DNA of 61,431 bases from an uncultured Lachnospiraceae bacterium (GCA_910585995.1 CAJUGG010000047.1:1-61431), one strand, 5' to 3'. Counted from the first letter of the stretch, positions 42,189 to 51,236 are shown. Made by a program: numbers and translations. The notes: generated by a model from the sequence alone, not told the origin.

Positions 42189-44297
42189 TTACACACCTTC
42201 TTTATATTTGACAATCAGTGCGTCTGCAACGCCCACTCCTTCTCCTTCCGAGTATACAAACAGAGGATTGATATCCAGCTCTTTTAAAGTATCTTTATGT
42301 GCACTTGCATAGTTGCCGATGGCAACGATTGTCTCGCACAGTGCCTTGATATCGCATTTGGCAGAACCGCGATAGCCATTTAACAGCTTGAAGGACTTCA
42401 GGGATTTTAACATCTCCAAAGCTTCTGTTTCTGACAGAGGAGCCGGATACAGAGCCACGTCCTTAAAGACTTCCACGAAGACACCGCCCATACCGACCAT
42501 GATCATCGGTCCAAACTGCGGGTCGTTGTTGACGCCAATGATCATCTCCACGCCGGATTTGAGCATCGGAACCATCAGGATTCCATTGATCCTGGCTTCT
42601 GGCTTTTTCGCCGTGACATTCTCCATGATCTCTTCGTAAGCAGCTTTGGCTTCCTCAGCGCCGCGGATATTTAATTTTACGCCGCCCACATCGCTCTTGT
42701 GGAGGATATCGGCTGACTCGATCTTCATCGCCAGTGCTTCGTCTGTGGAAGCGGCAAAAGCGACTGCTTCTTCTACAGAAGTTGCGATCACTTCTTTGGA
42801 CACTGCCACACCAAATTTGCCCAATTCTACCTTGCTGTCGTGCTCGGACAGAGCGATTGTCTGGTCGGATTTGCCCTTGCCGGGAGCCAGCTCTAAGGTC
42901 TTGTTCTCCGGGCGATAGGAGATAAAGTCTGCCAGATGGCGCAGCATCTTAAATGCATAGACAGGAGGAGGCAGGATCGGTACGCCGATATGGAATAATT
43001 TATCCTGATACTCCAGATTCCTGGTATTCTCTGCAAATGGAATCATCGCGATTGGCTTGCAGGCGTCGCCCTTTTCCTGTACGACTTTTTCGATTCCCTG
43101 ATACATATAGTGGATCGCCGGATCAGCAATATCCAAAAGAAGCGTATAGCCGATCAAAACCATACCAATATTCGGATCATCCATCACGGTACGCAGTGCA
43201 CCTGCATACAGATCTGCATCATAGGAAAGGCTGGCAGTCATATCCAGAGGATTGTTGGGAGATGCATAGGACGGAAGCTGTGCTTTTAAGCTTGCGAGCG
43301 TCTCAGGTGTAAAATCAGGATATTCTACTCCGTTTAAGCTTCCCACGTCAGCACAGATGCCGGTCTCGCCGCCGGAGAGATTCATGGAGGCGAAGGTGGC
43401 CTGATCCGGGATCTTCTTCAGGGTGGAGAGCATCAGGGACATCGCCATCAGCTCTTCTAAGTCGTCCACACGGATCGCGCCGAATTTTTTCAGGACTGCA
43501 TCAAAAGAAGCATCAGAGCCGGACAGACTTCCGGTATGAGAAGCGGCGATCGCTCCGCCTTTGGCACTGCGTCCGGCTTTTAAGATCACGACTGGTTTCT
43601 TGATCTCAGCTGCTTTTTTCAGTACGGCTGCAAATTTATTGGCGTCTTTTACGCCTTCGATATAGACACTGACTACTTTGGTATGTTCGTCATTGACTAA
43701 GAAATCCATGTAGTCTTCTACCTGTACGATCTTGCCATTTCCGGCGGAGATGCTGTAGGAGAATCTCATGCCGGGGCAGTCCATCAAGGACAGACATAAC
43801 TGACCGCTCTGGGATACTACGCCCACGCTGCCCTTCCGGTCTCTTTTTTCAGAGATAAATGCAAATGCCTGTACATTGTCGATGTAGTTGACAAATCCTG
43901 CACAGTTGGGTCCCATGATCGCAATATCAAGTTCTTTGGCAGCAGCGATCAGTTCCGCTTCATTCTGACGTCCTTCGTCTGTACCCACCTCACCGTAGCC
44001 GCTGGCAAATACCACAGCTCCGCCGCAGCCTTTTTTTGCTCCTTCTCTAAGGAGCGGGATCACGGTCTTTTGTGAGGTACAGATCACCATCATATCAATG
44101 GTATCTGGTACATCTGTTACACTTTTATAACACGGTACATCAAATACCGTCTCTCTTTTTGGATGAATAAAATACACTCGGCTTCTGTCTTCTACATAAG
44201 AAAGGATATTTCGGCAGACATCTCCGCCGAAACCTTCCTTTTCACTTGCACCAATAACAGCGACCGACTGTGGCTTTAACAGTTTTGTTAAGTTCAT
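42189..44297 (-). CDS. ADP-forming acyl-CoA synthetase, fused alpha-beta
   Basis: The 702-residue protein carries an N-terminal CoA-binding domain (SVAVIGASEKEGFGGDVCRN, about 10-30) and the catalytic phosphohistidine region GGAIAASHTGSLSGSDASFD (about 250). A linker follows, and an ATP-grasp beta part from about 480 (EVIATSVEEAVAFAASTDEA, LAMKIESADILHKSDVGGVK). It converts acyl-CoA, ADP and phosphate to acid, CoA and ATP. After the oxidoreductase genes it gives substrate-level ATP. Confidence 0.88.
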   Translation of the reverse strand: MNLTKLLKPQSVAVIGASEKEGFGGDVCRNILSYVEDRSRVYFIHPKRETVFDVPCYKSVTDVPDTIDMMVICTSQKTVIPLLREGAKKGCGGAVVFASGYGEVGTDEGRQNEAELIAAAKELDIAIMGPNCAGFVNYIDNVQAFAFISEKRDRKGSVGVVSQSGQLCLSLMDCPGMRFSYSISAGNGKIVQVEDYMDFLVNDEHTKVVSVYIEGVKDANKFAAVLKKAAEIKKPVVILKAGRSAKGGAIAASHTGSLSGSDASFDAVLKKFGAIRVDDLEELMAMSLMLSTLKKIPDQATFASMNLSGGETGICADVGSLNGVEYPDFTPETLASLKAQLPSYASPNNPLDMTASLSYDADLYAGALRTVMDDPNIGMVLIGYTLLLDIADPAIHYMYQGIEKVVQEKGDACKPIAMIPFAENTRNLEYQDKLFHIGVPILPPPVYAFKMLRHLADFISYRPENKTLELAPGKGKSDQTIALSEHDSKVELGKFGVAVSKEVIATSVEEAVAFAASTDEALAMKIESADILHKSDVGGVKLNIRGAEEAKAAYEEIMENVTAKKPEARINGILMVPMLKSGVEMIIGVNNDPQFGPMIMVGMGGVFVEVFKDVALYPAPLSETEALEMLKSLKSFKLLNGYRGSAKCDIKALCETIVAIGNYASAHKDTLKELDINPLFVYSEGEGVGVADALIVKYKEGV

Positions 44298-44335
44298 ATT
44301 CTGTCTTCTCCCTGATCTGTTATGGTATTCTTATT

Positions 44336-44878
44336 CTATTTTCCTTCTACCCCTCTGCGATAGCAGGCTACATTTTTCTCATTGAATTTGCCTTTGCCTT
44401 TTTTCTCGAAGAAGGAGACGATGGCGGTCTCCATATATTCGATCGAGAAGAGGTCACTGTTCGCGGCCAAAGCTCCTAACATCACCAGGTTCGCGCCTTT
44501 GGGATTGGCTACCTCTGCGGCGATATCTGTAGCCGGGACTTTGACGACTTTGATATCGTCGCGGTAGGTACGGCTCTCCGGTACGATGGAAGAGTTCACC
44601 AGAAGAAGTCCGCCGGGTTTTAGGCGCTCTTCAAATTTATCGATAGCCGGGGTATTCATGGTAAACAATATATCCGGCTGTTTGGATATCGGGCTGGCGA
44701 TCAGACCATCGCTGATCTTTACGGTACAGTTTGCGGTGCCTCCGCGCATCTCAGAACCGTAAGACGGGTAAAATAATACATTTTTATCCTGTTCCATACC
44801 GGCGTTGATCAGCAGCATGCCTGCTGTCAGCACGCCCTGTCCGCCAAATCCGGCACAGATAATCTCTTTTTTTGCCAT
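44336..44878 (-). CDS. korC: 2-oxoacid:ferredoxin oxidoreductase, gamma subunit
   Basis: The 180-residue protein begins KEIICAGFGGQGVLTAGMLL, the classic gamma-subunit motif, followed by FYPSYGSEMRGGTANCTVKI and ANLVMLGALAANSDLF. It binds CoA/substrate with alpha and beta. It lies 3 bp after the beta gene. Kor versus Vor type cannot be told from this subunit. Confidence 0.88.
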   Translation of the reverse strand: MAKKEIICAGFGGQGVLTAGMLLINAGMEQDKNVLFYPSYGSEMRGGTANCTVKISDGLIASPISKQPDILFTMNTPAIDKFEERLKPGGLLLVNSSIVPESRTYRDDIKVVKVPATDIAAEVANPKGANLVMLGALAANSDLFSIEYMETAIVSFFEKKGKGKFNEKNVACYRRGVEGK

Positions 44879-44881
44879 GCT

Positions 44882-45619
44882 CTATTCCTCCTCCTTCTTA
44901 TCTTTAAATTCACCCAGAGGGAAGAATGGAATCATCTCATTCTTAATGCGCTCCACACTCTTTACCGGTGTCATGTTCAGGTTGGTGGGGCAGGGAGAGA
45001 GAAGCTCTACCAGGCAGAAGCCTTCGCCCCTCATATGTTTCTCAAATGCTTTTTTGATATATTTTTTGCTCTGTACCATGCCTTTGGCATCTGCCATGGA
45101 CCCTCTGGCCAGATAGGCGATATCCAGACCGCTGAATGCCTGATCGACTCTGAATGGCATACCTGCTTTTTTCGGGTCTTTTCCTTTTGGCGTGGAAGTG
45201 GTGATCTGTCCCGGCAGAGAGGTAGGAGCACACTGTCCGCCTGTCATGCCATACAGACTGTTGTTGATCACAATAGCTACCACATTGTCATTGCGGATTG
45301 CGGTATGCATAGTCTCAGCCATACCGATGGAATACGCTGCTCCATCTCCGATATAGGCCATTACCGGATTCTCCGGACGTACTTTTTTTACACCTACTGC
45401 GGTAGCGATGGGTCTTCCATGAGCTGCCATAATAGTGTCAAATCTCCAGGAATCAATATTTAAGGAACCGCAGGCCACGTCTACAATCGCTAAGAGTTTC
45501 TCACTAAGTTCCATCTCTTCCATGACTTCGGCAATCAGACGGACTGCAAGACCATGCCCACAGCCAGGGCAAAAACCACTTTGAGTAAATGTCACTGTTT
45601 CAGGAGCTACTAACCTCAT
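44882..45619 (-). CDS. korB: 2-oxoacid:ferredoxin oxidoreductase, beta (TPP) subunit
   Basis: The 245-residue thiamine-pyrophosphate subunit has SGFCPGCGHGLAVRL (Fe-S/TPP region, about 14-28) and the TPP motif AYIGDGAAYSIGMAETMHTA (about 93-112), then VINNSLYGMTGGQCAPTSLP. It decarboxylates the oxoacid and passes electrons to ferredoxin. Confidence 0.9.
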   Translation of the reverse strand: MRLVAPETVTFTQSGFCPGCGHGLAVRLIAEVMEEMELSEKLLAIVDVACGSLNIDSWRFDTIMAAHGRPIATAVGVKKVRPENPVMAYIGDGAAYSIGMAETMHTAIRNDNVVAIVINNSLYGMTGGQCAPTSLPGQITTSTPKGKDPKKAGMPFRVDQAFSGLDIAYLARGSMADAKGMVQSKKYIKKAFEKHMRGEGFCLVELLSPCPTNLNMTPVKSVERIKNEMIPFFPLGEFKDKKEEE

Positions 45620-45620
45620 T

Positions 45621-46670
45621 TTATTTTCCCTCCTTTTTCAGCATCTCTTTTGCTTTTGCAATGATTCCGTCAGACTCTGGAATCTCGAAAATGGAGCCGT
45701 AATGGTCCACAGGATACTTGCTGTTAATGGCAAGTTTGACATCATCCACCATCTGACCTAAGATATTCATCTCTACGGTCAGGAAAGCTTTGGCAGCTTT
45801 GGCTTCTTCAAATGCTTTCACCGGGAATGGCCACAGCGTAATCGGGCGGATCAGACCAAGCTTTAATCCCTCTGCTCTGGCGATCTCTACCGTCTCGCGG
45901 CAGACACGGGAGCTGATGCCATAGGCAACCAGTACCAGTTCCGCATCTTCGACCTGAACGGTCTCATAGCGCTGTTCCTGCTCCATCTGACGATATTTCT
46001 CAGACAGATACCCTTCATAATCCGGGTGTGTATAGTAGACATTCTGGATCTTTCTCTGTTCTGTACCTTTTTTACATCCTTTAATCGTCCAGTCAAATTT
46101 GTTGATGTCATGTTCTTTAAACTCCGGGATCTCCACAGCTTCGATCATCTGGCCAATCGCTGCGTCAGAAGCGATTAATACCGGATGACGGTATTTTTCA
46201 GCCAGATCAAAAGCTTCTGCCATCATATCGGCGTTTTCCTGTACAGATGCAGGTGCCAGTACAAGGGTGTGATAGTCACCGTGTCCGCCGCCTCTGGTGA
46301 GCTGCCAGTAGTCGCCCTGACCCTGAGCGATATCGCCAAGGCCAGTACCAATACGCATAACATCTACGATAACAGCCGGAAGATCTGCGGCAACCAGATA
46401 GGAGATACCCTCCTGTTTCAGGGAAAAGCCGGGACCAGAAGATGTGGTCAGTGCTCTTGCACCAGCCGCTGCTGCTCCTAATACCATATTAATACCGGCA
46501 AGCTCTGATTCTGCCTGAATAAATTCTCCGCCAACCTCATCCATTCTCCAGGATAGATATTCCAGGATCTCCGTCTGAGGCGTGATCGGATATCCGCTGT
46601 AAAAGCGACAGCCCGCAGCCAGTGCGGCCTCGGCCAGCGCTTCATTGCCTTTTAATAATACTTTAGCCAT
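45621..46670 (-). CDS. korA: 2-oxoacid:ferredoxin oxidoreductase, alpha subunit
   Basis: The 349-residue subunit has GNEALAEAALAAGCRFYSGY, PITPQTEILEYLSWRMDEV and TTSSGPGFSLKQEGISYLVA, all standard for the alpha subunit of Kor/Vor enzymes. It lacks the fused gamma part. It adjoins beta by 1 bp. The length and gene order delta-alpha-beta-gamma fit 2-oxoglutarate or branched-chain 2-oxoacid enzymes. Confidence 0.9.
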   Translation of the reverse strand: MAKVLLKGNEALAEAALAAGCRFYSGYPITPQTEILEYLSWRMDEVGGEFIQAESELAGINMVLGAAAAGARALTTSSGPGFSLKQEGISYLVAADLPAVIVDVMRIGTGLGDIAQGQGDYWQLTRGGGHGDYHTLVLAPASVQENADMMAEAFDLAEKYRHPVLIASDAAIGQMIEAVEIPEFKEHDINKFDWTIKGCKKGTEQRKIQNVYYTHPDYEGYLSEKYRQMEQEQRYETVQVEDAELVLVAYGISSRVCRETVEIARAEGLKLGLIRPITLWPFPVKAFEEAKAAKAFLTVEMNILGQMVDDVKLAINSKYPVDHYGSIFEIPESDGIIAKAKEMLKKEGK

Positions 46671-46681
46671 AGCTGACCTCC

Positions 46682-46897
46682 TTATCTTATTTCAAACACA
46701 TAATCCGGGCACACACGATAACAGGTCCCGCATACCGTACATTTGTCCGCATCTACAACAATTGTATTGTATCCCTTTGCATTGACATGGTCAGAGACAC
46801 TGATTGCTTCTTTGGGACATGCATTGATGCAGTAGCCGCATCCTTTGCACCGTACGGGATTTGTATATACTTTTTCATTTTTTTCTTTTCCCATCAC
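46682..46897 (-). CDS. korD: Ferredoxin-type delta subunit (two 4Fe-4S clusters)
   Basis: The 71-residue protein has two cluster motifs, CKGCGYCINACPKEAI and CTVCGTCYRVCPDYVFEIR. It serves as the electron exit of the oxidoreductase. First of the four subunit genes; it is followed by alpha after 11 bp. Confidence 0.9.
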   Translation of the reverse strand: MMGKEKNEKVYTNPVRCKGCGYCINACPKEAISVSDHVNAKGYNTIVVDADKCTVCGTCYRVCPDYVFEIR

Positions 46898-46912
46898 AGG
46901 ATTACCTCACTT

Positions 46913-48151
46913 TTATGATACTTGCGTTTTTCTGCCAAGACGGTATACGGTCATGGCCAGAATGGCGCCTACAATACCTGACACTGCCAGGAAGATAAAG
47001 ATATAGTTGTATCCAGCTGCTCCGTGAGCGTCCAGCCAGCTTCCGAACAATACCGAGTAGATAGAGTCCGGAAGGTATCCGATGATGGAAGCGATACCGA
47101 TCACCGTACCAGTCATGGCTCTAGGAATACCGGATTCGCTGACCGTTGAGAAGATCACGCCGTACATCATCATGGCGAAAGCACCTGGAAGCAATGTATA
47201 CAGGCTTGCTGTCAACGGACTGATACCTGCAGGCAGGATCAGTACAATGCCAAACAATGCAGAAAGGATAACAAAAGCAGTTGCCAGCCATTTACAGGTA
47301 GACTTAAATACTTTATCTGCCAGCAGACCACCTACCGGGGAGAGCAGCAGAAGGAGATAGTTACGGACAATAGAGACCAGTCCGGAGTCTTCTGGAGATA
47401 CTCCGCGTACTTCTGTCAAATATGGATTGAAATAGGAGGTATTGCTGTAAAAACCATAACCACACAAGATGGTAAGTGATACGATCCATACAACCGGATT
47501 TTTCAGCAGTTTCAATACATCGCCCATTTCAAATTTCGGTTCATTGTCATCGGCTGCGCCATTGTTTTGTTTTTCAGGCATCAGGAAGAACAGAAGAACC
47601 GCTGATATCAGTGCGACGGAACCACCAGATACCACTGCGCGGAAGAATCCGCCCGCCATATCGCCGCCTGCTGTCTTATAGACATTCAGTGCAAGGGTAT
47701 TGGTCAGAGCAGCAGTGATACCATTACATGCATAGTACAGACCATACATAAAACCTTGTTCTTCCTCTGTACCAATGATGCGGACTGCTTTCATCAAAGC
47801 AGACCAGAAGACAAAAGCTGTACTGAAGGAAAGGCCAAGCCATACAATCATACCAACGGTAAAGTTCATCGTAAAAGCATAGACCCAGGCTAACACGGTG
47901 GTGGCGGCCAAAGAGATCACAAGTGCTTTTTTCGGTGATACTTTATCAGCGATAATACCGCCTGGTATGTACAGGATCATGTTACCGATGGTGTACATGG
48001 TCATTAAAAGTCCTGACTGCGTATTGCTGATTCCCATTGCAGCGATCTGTGCATCATAGAAGATATATTTTACATAAGGAAGGAAGTAAATCGATCCTCC
48101 TGCAAGTCCAAGTGCCGCGATAGTAAGATATTTTCTTAGTTTTGAATCCAT
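46913..48151 (-). CDS. MFS transporter
   Basis: The 412-residue, 12-helix carrier starts KLRKYLTIAALGLAGGSIYF and has the MFS loop motif GGIIADKVSPKKALVIS (about 60) and second-half copy VGGLLADKVFKSTCKWLAT. Sequence resembles organic-acid or amino-acid carriers. It lies 15 bp before the ferredoxin gene, hence one operon; it may import the amino acid or export the product. Confidence 0.85.
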   Translation of the reverse strand: MDSKLRKYLTIAALGLAGGSIYFLPYVKYIFYDAQIAAMGISNTQSGLLMTMYTIGNMILYIPGGIIADKVSPKKALVISLAATTVLAWVYAFTMNFTVGMIVWLGLSFSTAFVFWSALMKAVRIIGTEEEQGFMYGLYYACNGITAALTNTLALNVYKTAGGDMAGGFFRAVVSGGSVALISAVLLFFLMPEKQNNGAADDNEPKFEMGDVLKLLKNPVVWIVSLTILCGYGFYSNTSYFNPYLTEVRGVSPEDSGLVSIVRNYLLLLLSPVGGLLADKVFKSTCKWLATAFVILSALFGIVLILPAGISPLTASLYTLLPGAFAMMMYGVIFSTVSESGIPRAMTGTVIGIASIIGYLPDSIYSVLFGSWLDAHGAAGYNYIFIFLAVSGIVGAILAMTVYRLGRKTQVS

Positions 48152-48200
48152 ATTTATTCCCCTTCTACTGTGTGTTCCACAGCCCCTCTAAAAGTATCAG

Positions 48201-49373
48201 TTACATATCTGGTGTATCCGATTTGTCCGGCGTAAAGAGTCTTCTTGCCACATCACGGGTAAATTCGCCGGTCTTTTTGGACTCTTCAAATACTAATCTG
48301 GTCTGCTTGCGGATCAGATCCACCGTATCTTTTACGATAGCAGCCGCAGCATCCTCATCATTCATATTTTCGATCTTCACCAGACGGAAGATGACAGCCT
48401 CGTAGATACGGATACCGCCGAGATTAGAGATAAAGTCAACTGCCACGTCTACGCCTTTTTTGCGAAGAATCTCATCTGCTTCCGGAGTGGTAGGAATGTT
48501 AGCTGCCTCTACTAACAGAGATGCTTTGATCTTGTCAGCGTTGGTGACATTGATCACATCCTCAAGAGCTGCCGGGATCAGGATATCACATTCCTGAGAG
48601 ATCCACTCGCTGTTTGGAAGTACCTGATAGTTTGGCTCGAAAGCTTCTTTGTTCAGCACGCCTTTTGGAAGTCTGGTCTCTACCAGTTTCTTGATGTTCA
48701 GGCCGTCTTTGCAGTATAAAAGACCATTGACATCTGCGATACCAACTACTTTGTAGCCCATATTGTCAAGAGCATTGACGCAGCTTGCGCCTACGCATCC
48801 GAAGCCCTGGATCACTACGCTTGCGCCTTCTTTGCCGCCCTTCATCTTCCATGCCTCGTCAAGTGCGGATGCAACACCATAACCGGTGATCATATCGTAC
48901 ATCTTGAAGCCGTCATAGGTTAATTCTTTCTCTGCTCTGTCATGGTTTGTGATACCTACACGGATATCCGGATCTTCCTTCATAGCCTTGGTCTGCGGGA
49001 TACCGATTCCAAGATCATCTAAGATTCTAAGTACATCAGAATAATCCACACCTAAGTCTCCTCCGATGGATACGCCTGCGTTGATGTAAGGAGCAGTTGC
49101 AGTTAAGAATCTGCGAAGCACATCCAGAGCGTCCGGTGCATTGTAATCATAAGCGATACCAGCCTTGCAGCCGCCGGTGGTCTGGGATTCACATGCTTTG
49201 TATTTGTATCCCATGGTGGTAGCCAGACGGATTACTTCCTCTTTGGTTACGGTTGGATGCATTCTGGTGCCGCCGCCACAGTAGTGACCTACAAAGTTAT
49301 AAGCACACATCCATCCTTTTGCGTCTGTCTCGGTGTCGTTCCACTCAATTACTACATAAGGTTTGTTAGCCAT
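48201..49373 (-). CDS. Divergent Glu/Leu/Phe/Val-type amino-acid dehydrogenase
   Basis: The 390-residue dehydrogenase carries GGGTRMHPTVTKEEVIRLAT (substrate-site start), TTGGCKAGIAYDYN in place of the usual GGGKGGI, GGDLGVDYSDV with the catalytic aspartate, and NAD-binding VVIQGFGCVGASCVNALDNM (about 187-206). The NLGG loop and ABC of the dinucleotide fold follow. Differences around the glycine loop suggest altered specificity. It is first in the cluster, controlled by the IclR-type operators, and gives the 2-oxoacid for the oxidoreductase. Confidence 0.85.
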   Translation of the reverse strand: MANKPYVVIEWNDTETDAKGWMCAYNFVGHYCGGGTRMHPTVTKEEVIRLATTMGYKYKACESQTTGGCKAGIAYDYNAPDALDVLRRFLTATAPYINAGVSIGGDLGVDYSDVLRILDDLGIGIPQTKAMKEDPDIRVGITNHDRAEKELTYDGFKMYDMITGYGVASALDEAWKMKGGKEGASVVIQGFGCVGASCVNALDNMGYKVVGIADVNGLLYCKDGLNIKKLVETRLPKGVLNKEAFEPNYQVLPNSEWISQECDILIPAALEDVINVTNADKIKASLLVEAANIPTTPEADEILRKKGVDVAVDFISNLGGIRIYEAVIFRLVKIENMNDEDAAAAIVKDTVDLIRKQTRLVFEESKKTGEFTRDVARRLFTPDKSDTPDM

Positions 49374-49394
49374 GATACATAATCCTCCTAAAAT

Positions 49395-49419
49395 GTTCTA
49401 AATTATAGAACTTCGTTCT
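49395..49419. promoter_or_regulatory. Composite IclR-type operator, proximal copy
   Basis: Palindrome GTTCTAAATTATAGAAC (49395-49411) followed by GTTCT at 49415, making a triple half-site unit just upstream of the dehydrogenase gene. Nearly identical to 49474-49498. Confidence 0.6.
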
Positions 49420-49473
49420 CAATACAGATGATTTTTTTAACTCGGTAAAAACCGAGTTACTTCCGGGCCCGTT

Positions 49474-49498
49474 GTTCTGTATTATAGAACTAAGTTCT
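49474..49498. promoter_or_regulatory. Composite IclR-type operator, distal copy
   Basis: GTTCTGTATTATAGAAC (49474-49490) plus AGTTCT, which also builds AGAACTAAGTTCT (6+1+6). Same layout as the copy 79 bp away. A hairpin TAACTCGG/CCGAGTTA lies between at 49438-49459. Confidence 0.6.
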
Positions 49499-49601
49499 TG
49501 TTTTCTGATAGAATCATCATACCATTGTTGGTTAATATTTTCAATCCCTATCTTTGTTCTTTTGGCTTTTCGGCAGATTGCACAAAAAAGAAAGGCGTTT
49601 T

Positions 49602-50363
49602 TTATAACCTTTTCTGAATTTCCTGACCATAATGATGTAAGATCTCAGCGAAACCTTGTACTTTCTCTTCGCTCATCCTCAGTGACGGGGCGCTGATGCT
49701 GAGTCCGGCTTCTGGCTGTCCTTCATGGTTCAGTAAAGCGATGCCCACACATTTGATACCAAACATTAACTCCATATTGTCTATGCCGTATCCACGTTCA
49801 CGGGTTTTTTGAATCTCCTGCTCCAAAGCATCTCTGTCTGTGATGGTATATTCTGTAAAAGCTTGCAGCGGCCCCTGAATCCGCTTGTCTTTTTCCTCCC
49901 TGCTCATCTTGGACAATATGGCTTTTCCCACACTGGTACAGTACATCTTGGCACGTTCTCCAGTCACAATACTTCCTGGCAGTTTCTGAGAATCCGGATA
50001 GACAGCCTCCAGATAGATGACTTCATCCCCCCTTGGAATCGTCAGGTATACTACCTCCCCGGACTCTTCTGCGATCCTGCGCATAAATGGAAGTGCGATG
50101 CGGCTGATGTCCAGATTTTCCCTAAGTGCCCGACTTAAGCTAAAGATCGCCATACCCAGGCGAAACTTACCGGAATCCGGATCTTGCTCCAGATAGCCCA
50201 TGGCTTTGAATGTGGTGAGGATGTTGTGGACATTGCTCTTATACAGCCCTAGCTTTTCGCTGATCTCCGTTACCCCCAACGGCTGTTTTTCCACAAAACA
50301 TCCAAGAACTTCCAGTGCTTTTTGCAGACTTTTGACTTTCACTTCTGTTCCAACTTCTTTCAT
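49602..50363 (-). CDS. IclR-family transcriptional regulator
   Basis: The 253-residue protein has an N-terminal winged helix (GVTEISEKLGLYKSNVHNIL, then TTFKAMGYLEQDPDSGKFRL) and an IclR effector domain (EVVYLTIPRGDEVIYLEAVY, MYCTSVGKAILSKM, GYGIDNMELMFGIKCVGIAL). It sits directly upstream of the amino-acid oxidation operon on the same strand with the GTTCT/AGAAC operators between, so it is the probable regulator. It has its own inverted repeat upstream (50389-50432). Confidence 0.9.
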   Translation of the reverse strand: MKEVGTEVKVKSLQKALEVLGCFVEKQPLGVTEISEKLGLYKSNVHNILTTFKAMGYLEQDPDSGKFRLGMAIFSLSRALRENLDISRIALPFMRRIAEESGEVVYLTIPRGDEVIYLEAVYPDSQKLPGSIVTGERAKMYCTSVGKAILSKMSREEKDKRIQGPLQAFTEYTITDRDALEQEIQKTRERGYGIDNMELMFGIKCVGIALLNHEGQPEAGLSISAPSLRMSEEKVQGFAEILHHYGQEIQKRL

Positions 50364-50388
50364 AGGTCCCTCCTTTTTATATGATTTT

Positions 50389-50432
50389 ACAGCTCTTTTT
50401 ATGAAGCGTGCAGCTGTGGTGAAAAGAGCTGT
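50389..50432. promoter_or_regulatory. Long inverted repeat before iclR
   Basis: ACAGCTCTTTT (50389-50399) and AAAAGAGCTGT (50422-50432) are perfect 11-bp arms around 22 bp that contain GCAGCTGTG. Possible autoregulatory site or hairpin; it differs from the GTTCT operators. Confidence 0.4.
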
Positions 50433-50586
50433 TGTAGCCAGTTTAACATAAAGTGGAAAAGTTTGCTATAGCGTTTGCGAAAAAAGTATGGAAGTATGGA
50501 GGAGCTGTCTGCCACAATAGGTTGACTTTATGTGGGATTATGGGTACTATGGAGAAGAAGAACTATACACAAAGGAGGGGATTCAG

Positions 50587-50958
50587 ATGGAGAAAGAGAG
50601 AGGATATATACCCTATTGCGGGATAGAGGTGATCGAAGAGGAGAAAGAGTGCTATACAAGGACAGAGATCAGGCCGGAGCACTTGAATCCATATGGGATG
50701 GTACATGGGGGACTGATGTATACGATGGCGGATACCGCAACGGGATTGACTGCGGGGAAATATATGGATGTCCCAGTCACGCTGGACAGTGATTTTCATT
50801 TTGTCAGAAATGTGTCTTCGGGTGTGCTGACGGCAAAGGCAGAGATTATCAGAGGCGGAAAACATGTGATGTGGCTTCGAGTCCGCGTGGTGGCAGACGA
50901 TGAGATCCTGCTGGCAGAGGGGACGTTTACTTATTATAGTGGGAAGGGGAAAGCGTGA
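50587..50958 (+). CDS. PaaI-family hotdog thioesterase
   Basis: The 123-residue hotdog protein has RPEHLNPYGMVHGGLMYTMA with the HGG loop and ADTATGL helix, then SDFHFVRNVSSGVLTAKAEI. It hydrolyses acyl-CoA thioesters. ATG 50587 follows AAAGGAGGGG. It is divergent from the IclR gene. It may drain acyl-CoA from the adjacent oxidation pathway. Confidence 0.85.
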   Translation: MEKERGYIPYCGIEVIEEEKECYTRTEIRPEHLNPYGMVHGGLMYTMADTATGLTAGKYMDVPVTLDSDFHFVRNVSSGVLTAKAEIIRGGKHVMWLRVRVVADDEILLAEGTFTYYSGKGKA

Positions 50959-51013
50959 GGCTGTCGCAAAACCGGCTCCCCAGGAGTCCGGTTTTGCGAC
51001 AGCCTCTTTTTTT
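50957..51013 (+). terminator. Terminator of the GGCTGTCGCAAAA family
   Basis: GAGGCTGTCGCAAAACCGG pairs with CCGGTTTTGCGACAGCCTC and is followed by T8. The longest member of the dispersed hairpin family. Confidence 0.8.
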
Positions 51014-51236
51014 CTGCTTGACTTTACATAATAATGAGAGTATTCTATTAGTAACAGAATCGTTGCAATCTTTAAAACATTTCTGATATTTTCTTAAGAT
51101 CTGTCCAGCATCGGACAAGAAATTCAGAGTAAACAATATAAGAAAAAAGCAACACAAAGTTTACACGTAACAGGAATCGTGGCTTGTGAAGCAATAGAAA
51201 CTATAGTAAGATAGAAGAAAGGATACGGCTGACTGT

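Noticed and set aside
42388..42918. Plus-strand reading frames inside the acyl-CoA synthetase gene
   Set aside because: They are antisense shadows without ribosome-binding sites; the minus-strand gene has all domain motifs.
44882..46897. Pyruvate:ferredoxin oxidoreductase
   Set aside because: Clostridial pyruvate enzymes are usually a single large fused protein; the delta-alpha-beta-gamma order and alpha length fit Kor/Vor better, though substrate is open.
49438..49459. TAACTCGG/CCGAGTTA hairpin as terminator of iclR
   Set aside because: On the minus strand the stem is followed by A, not T, so it is not a standard terminator.
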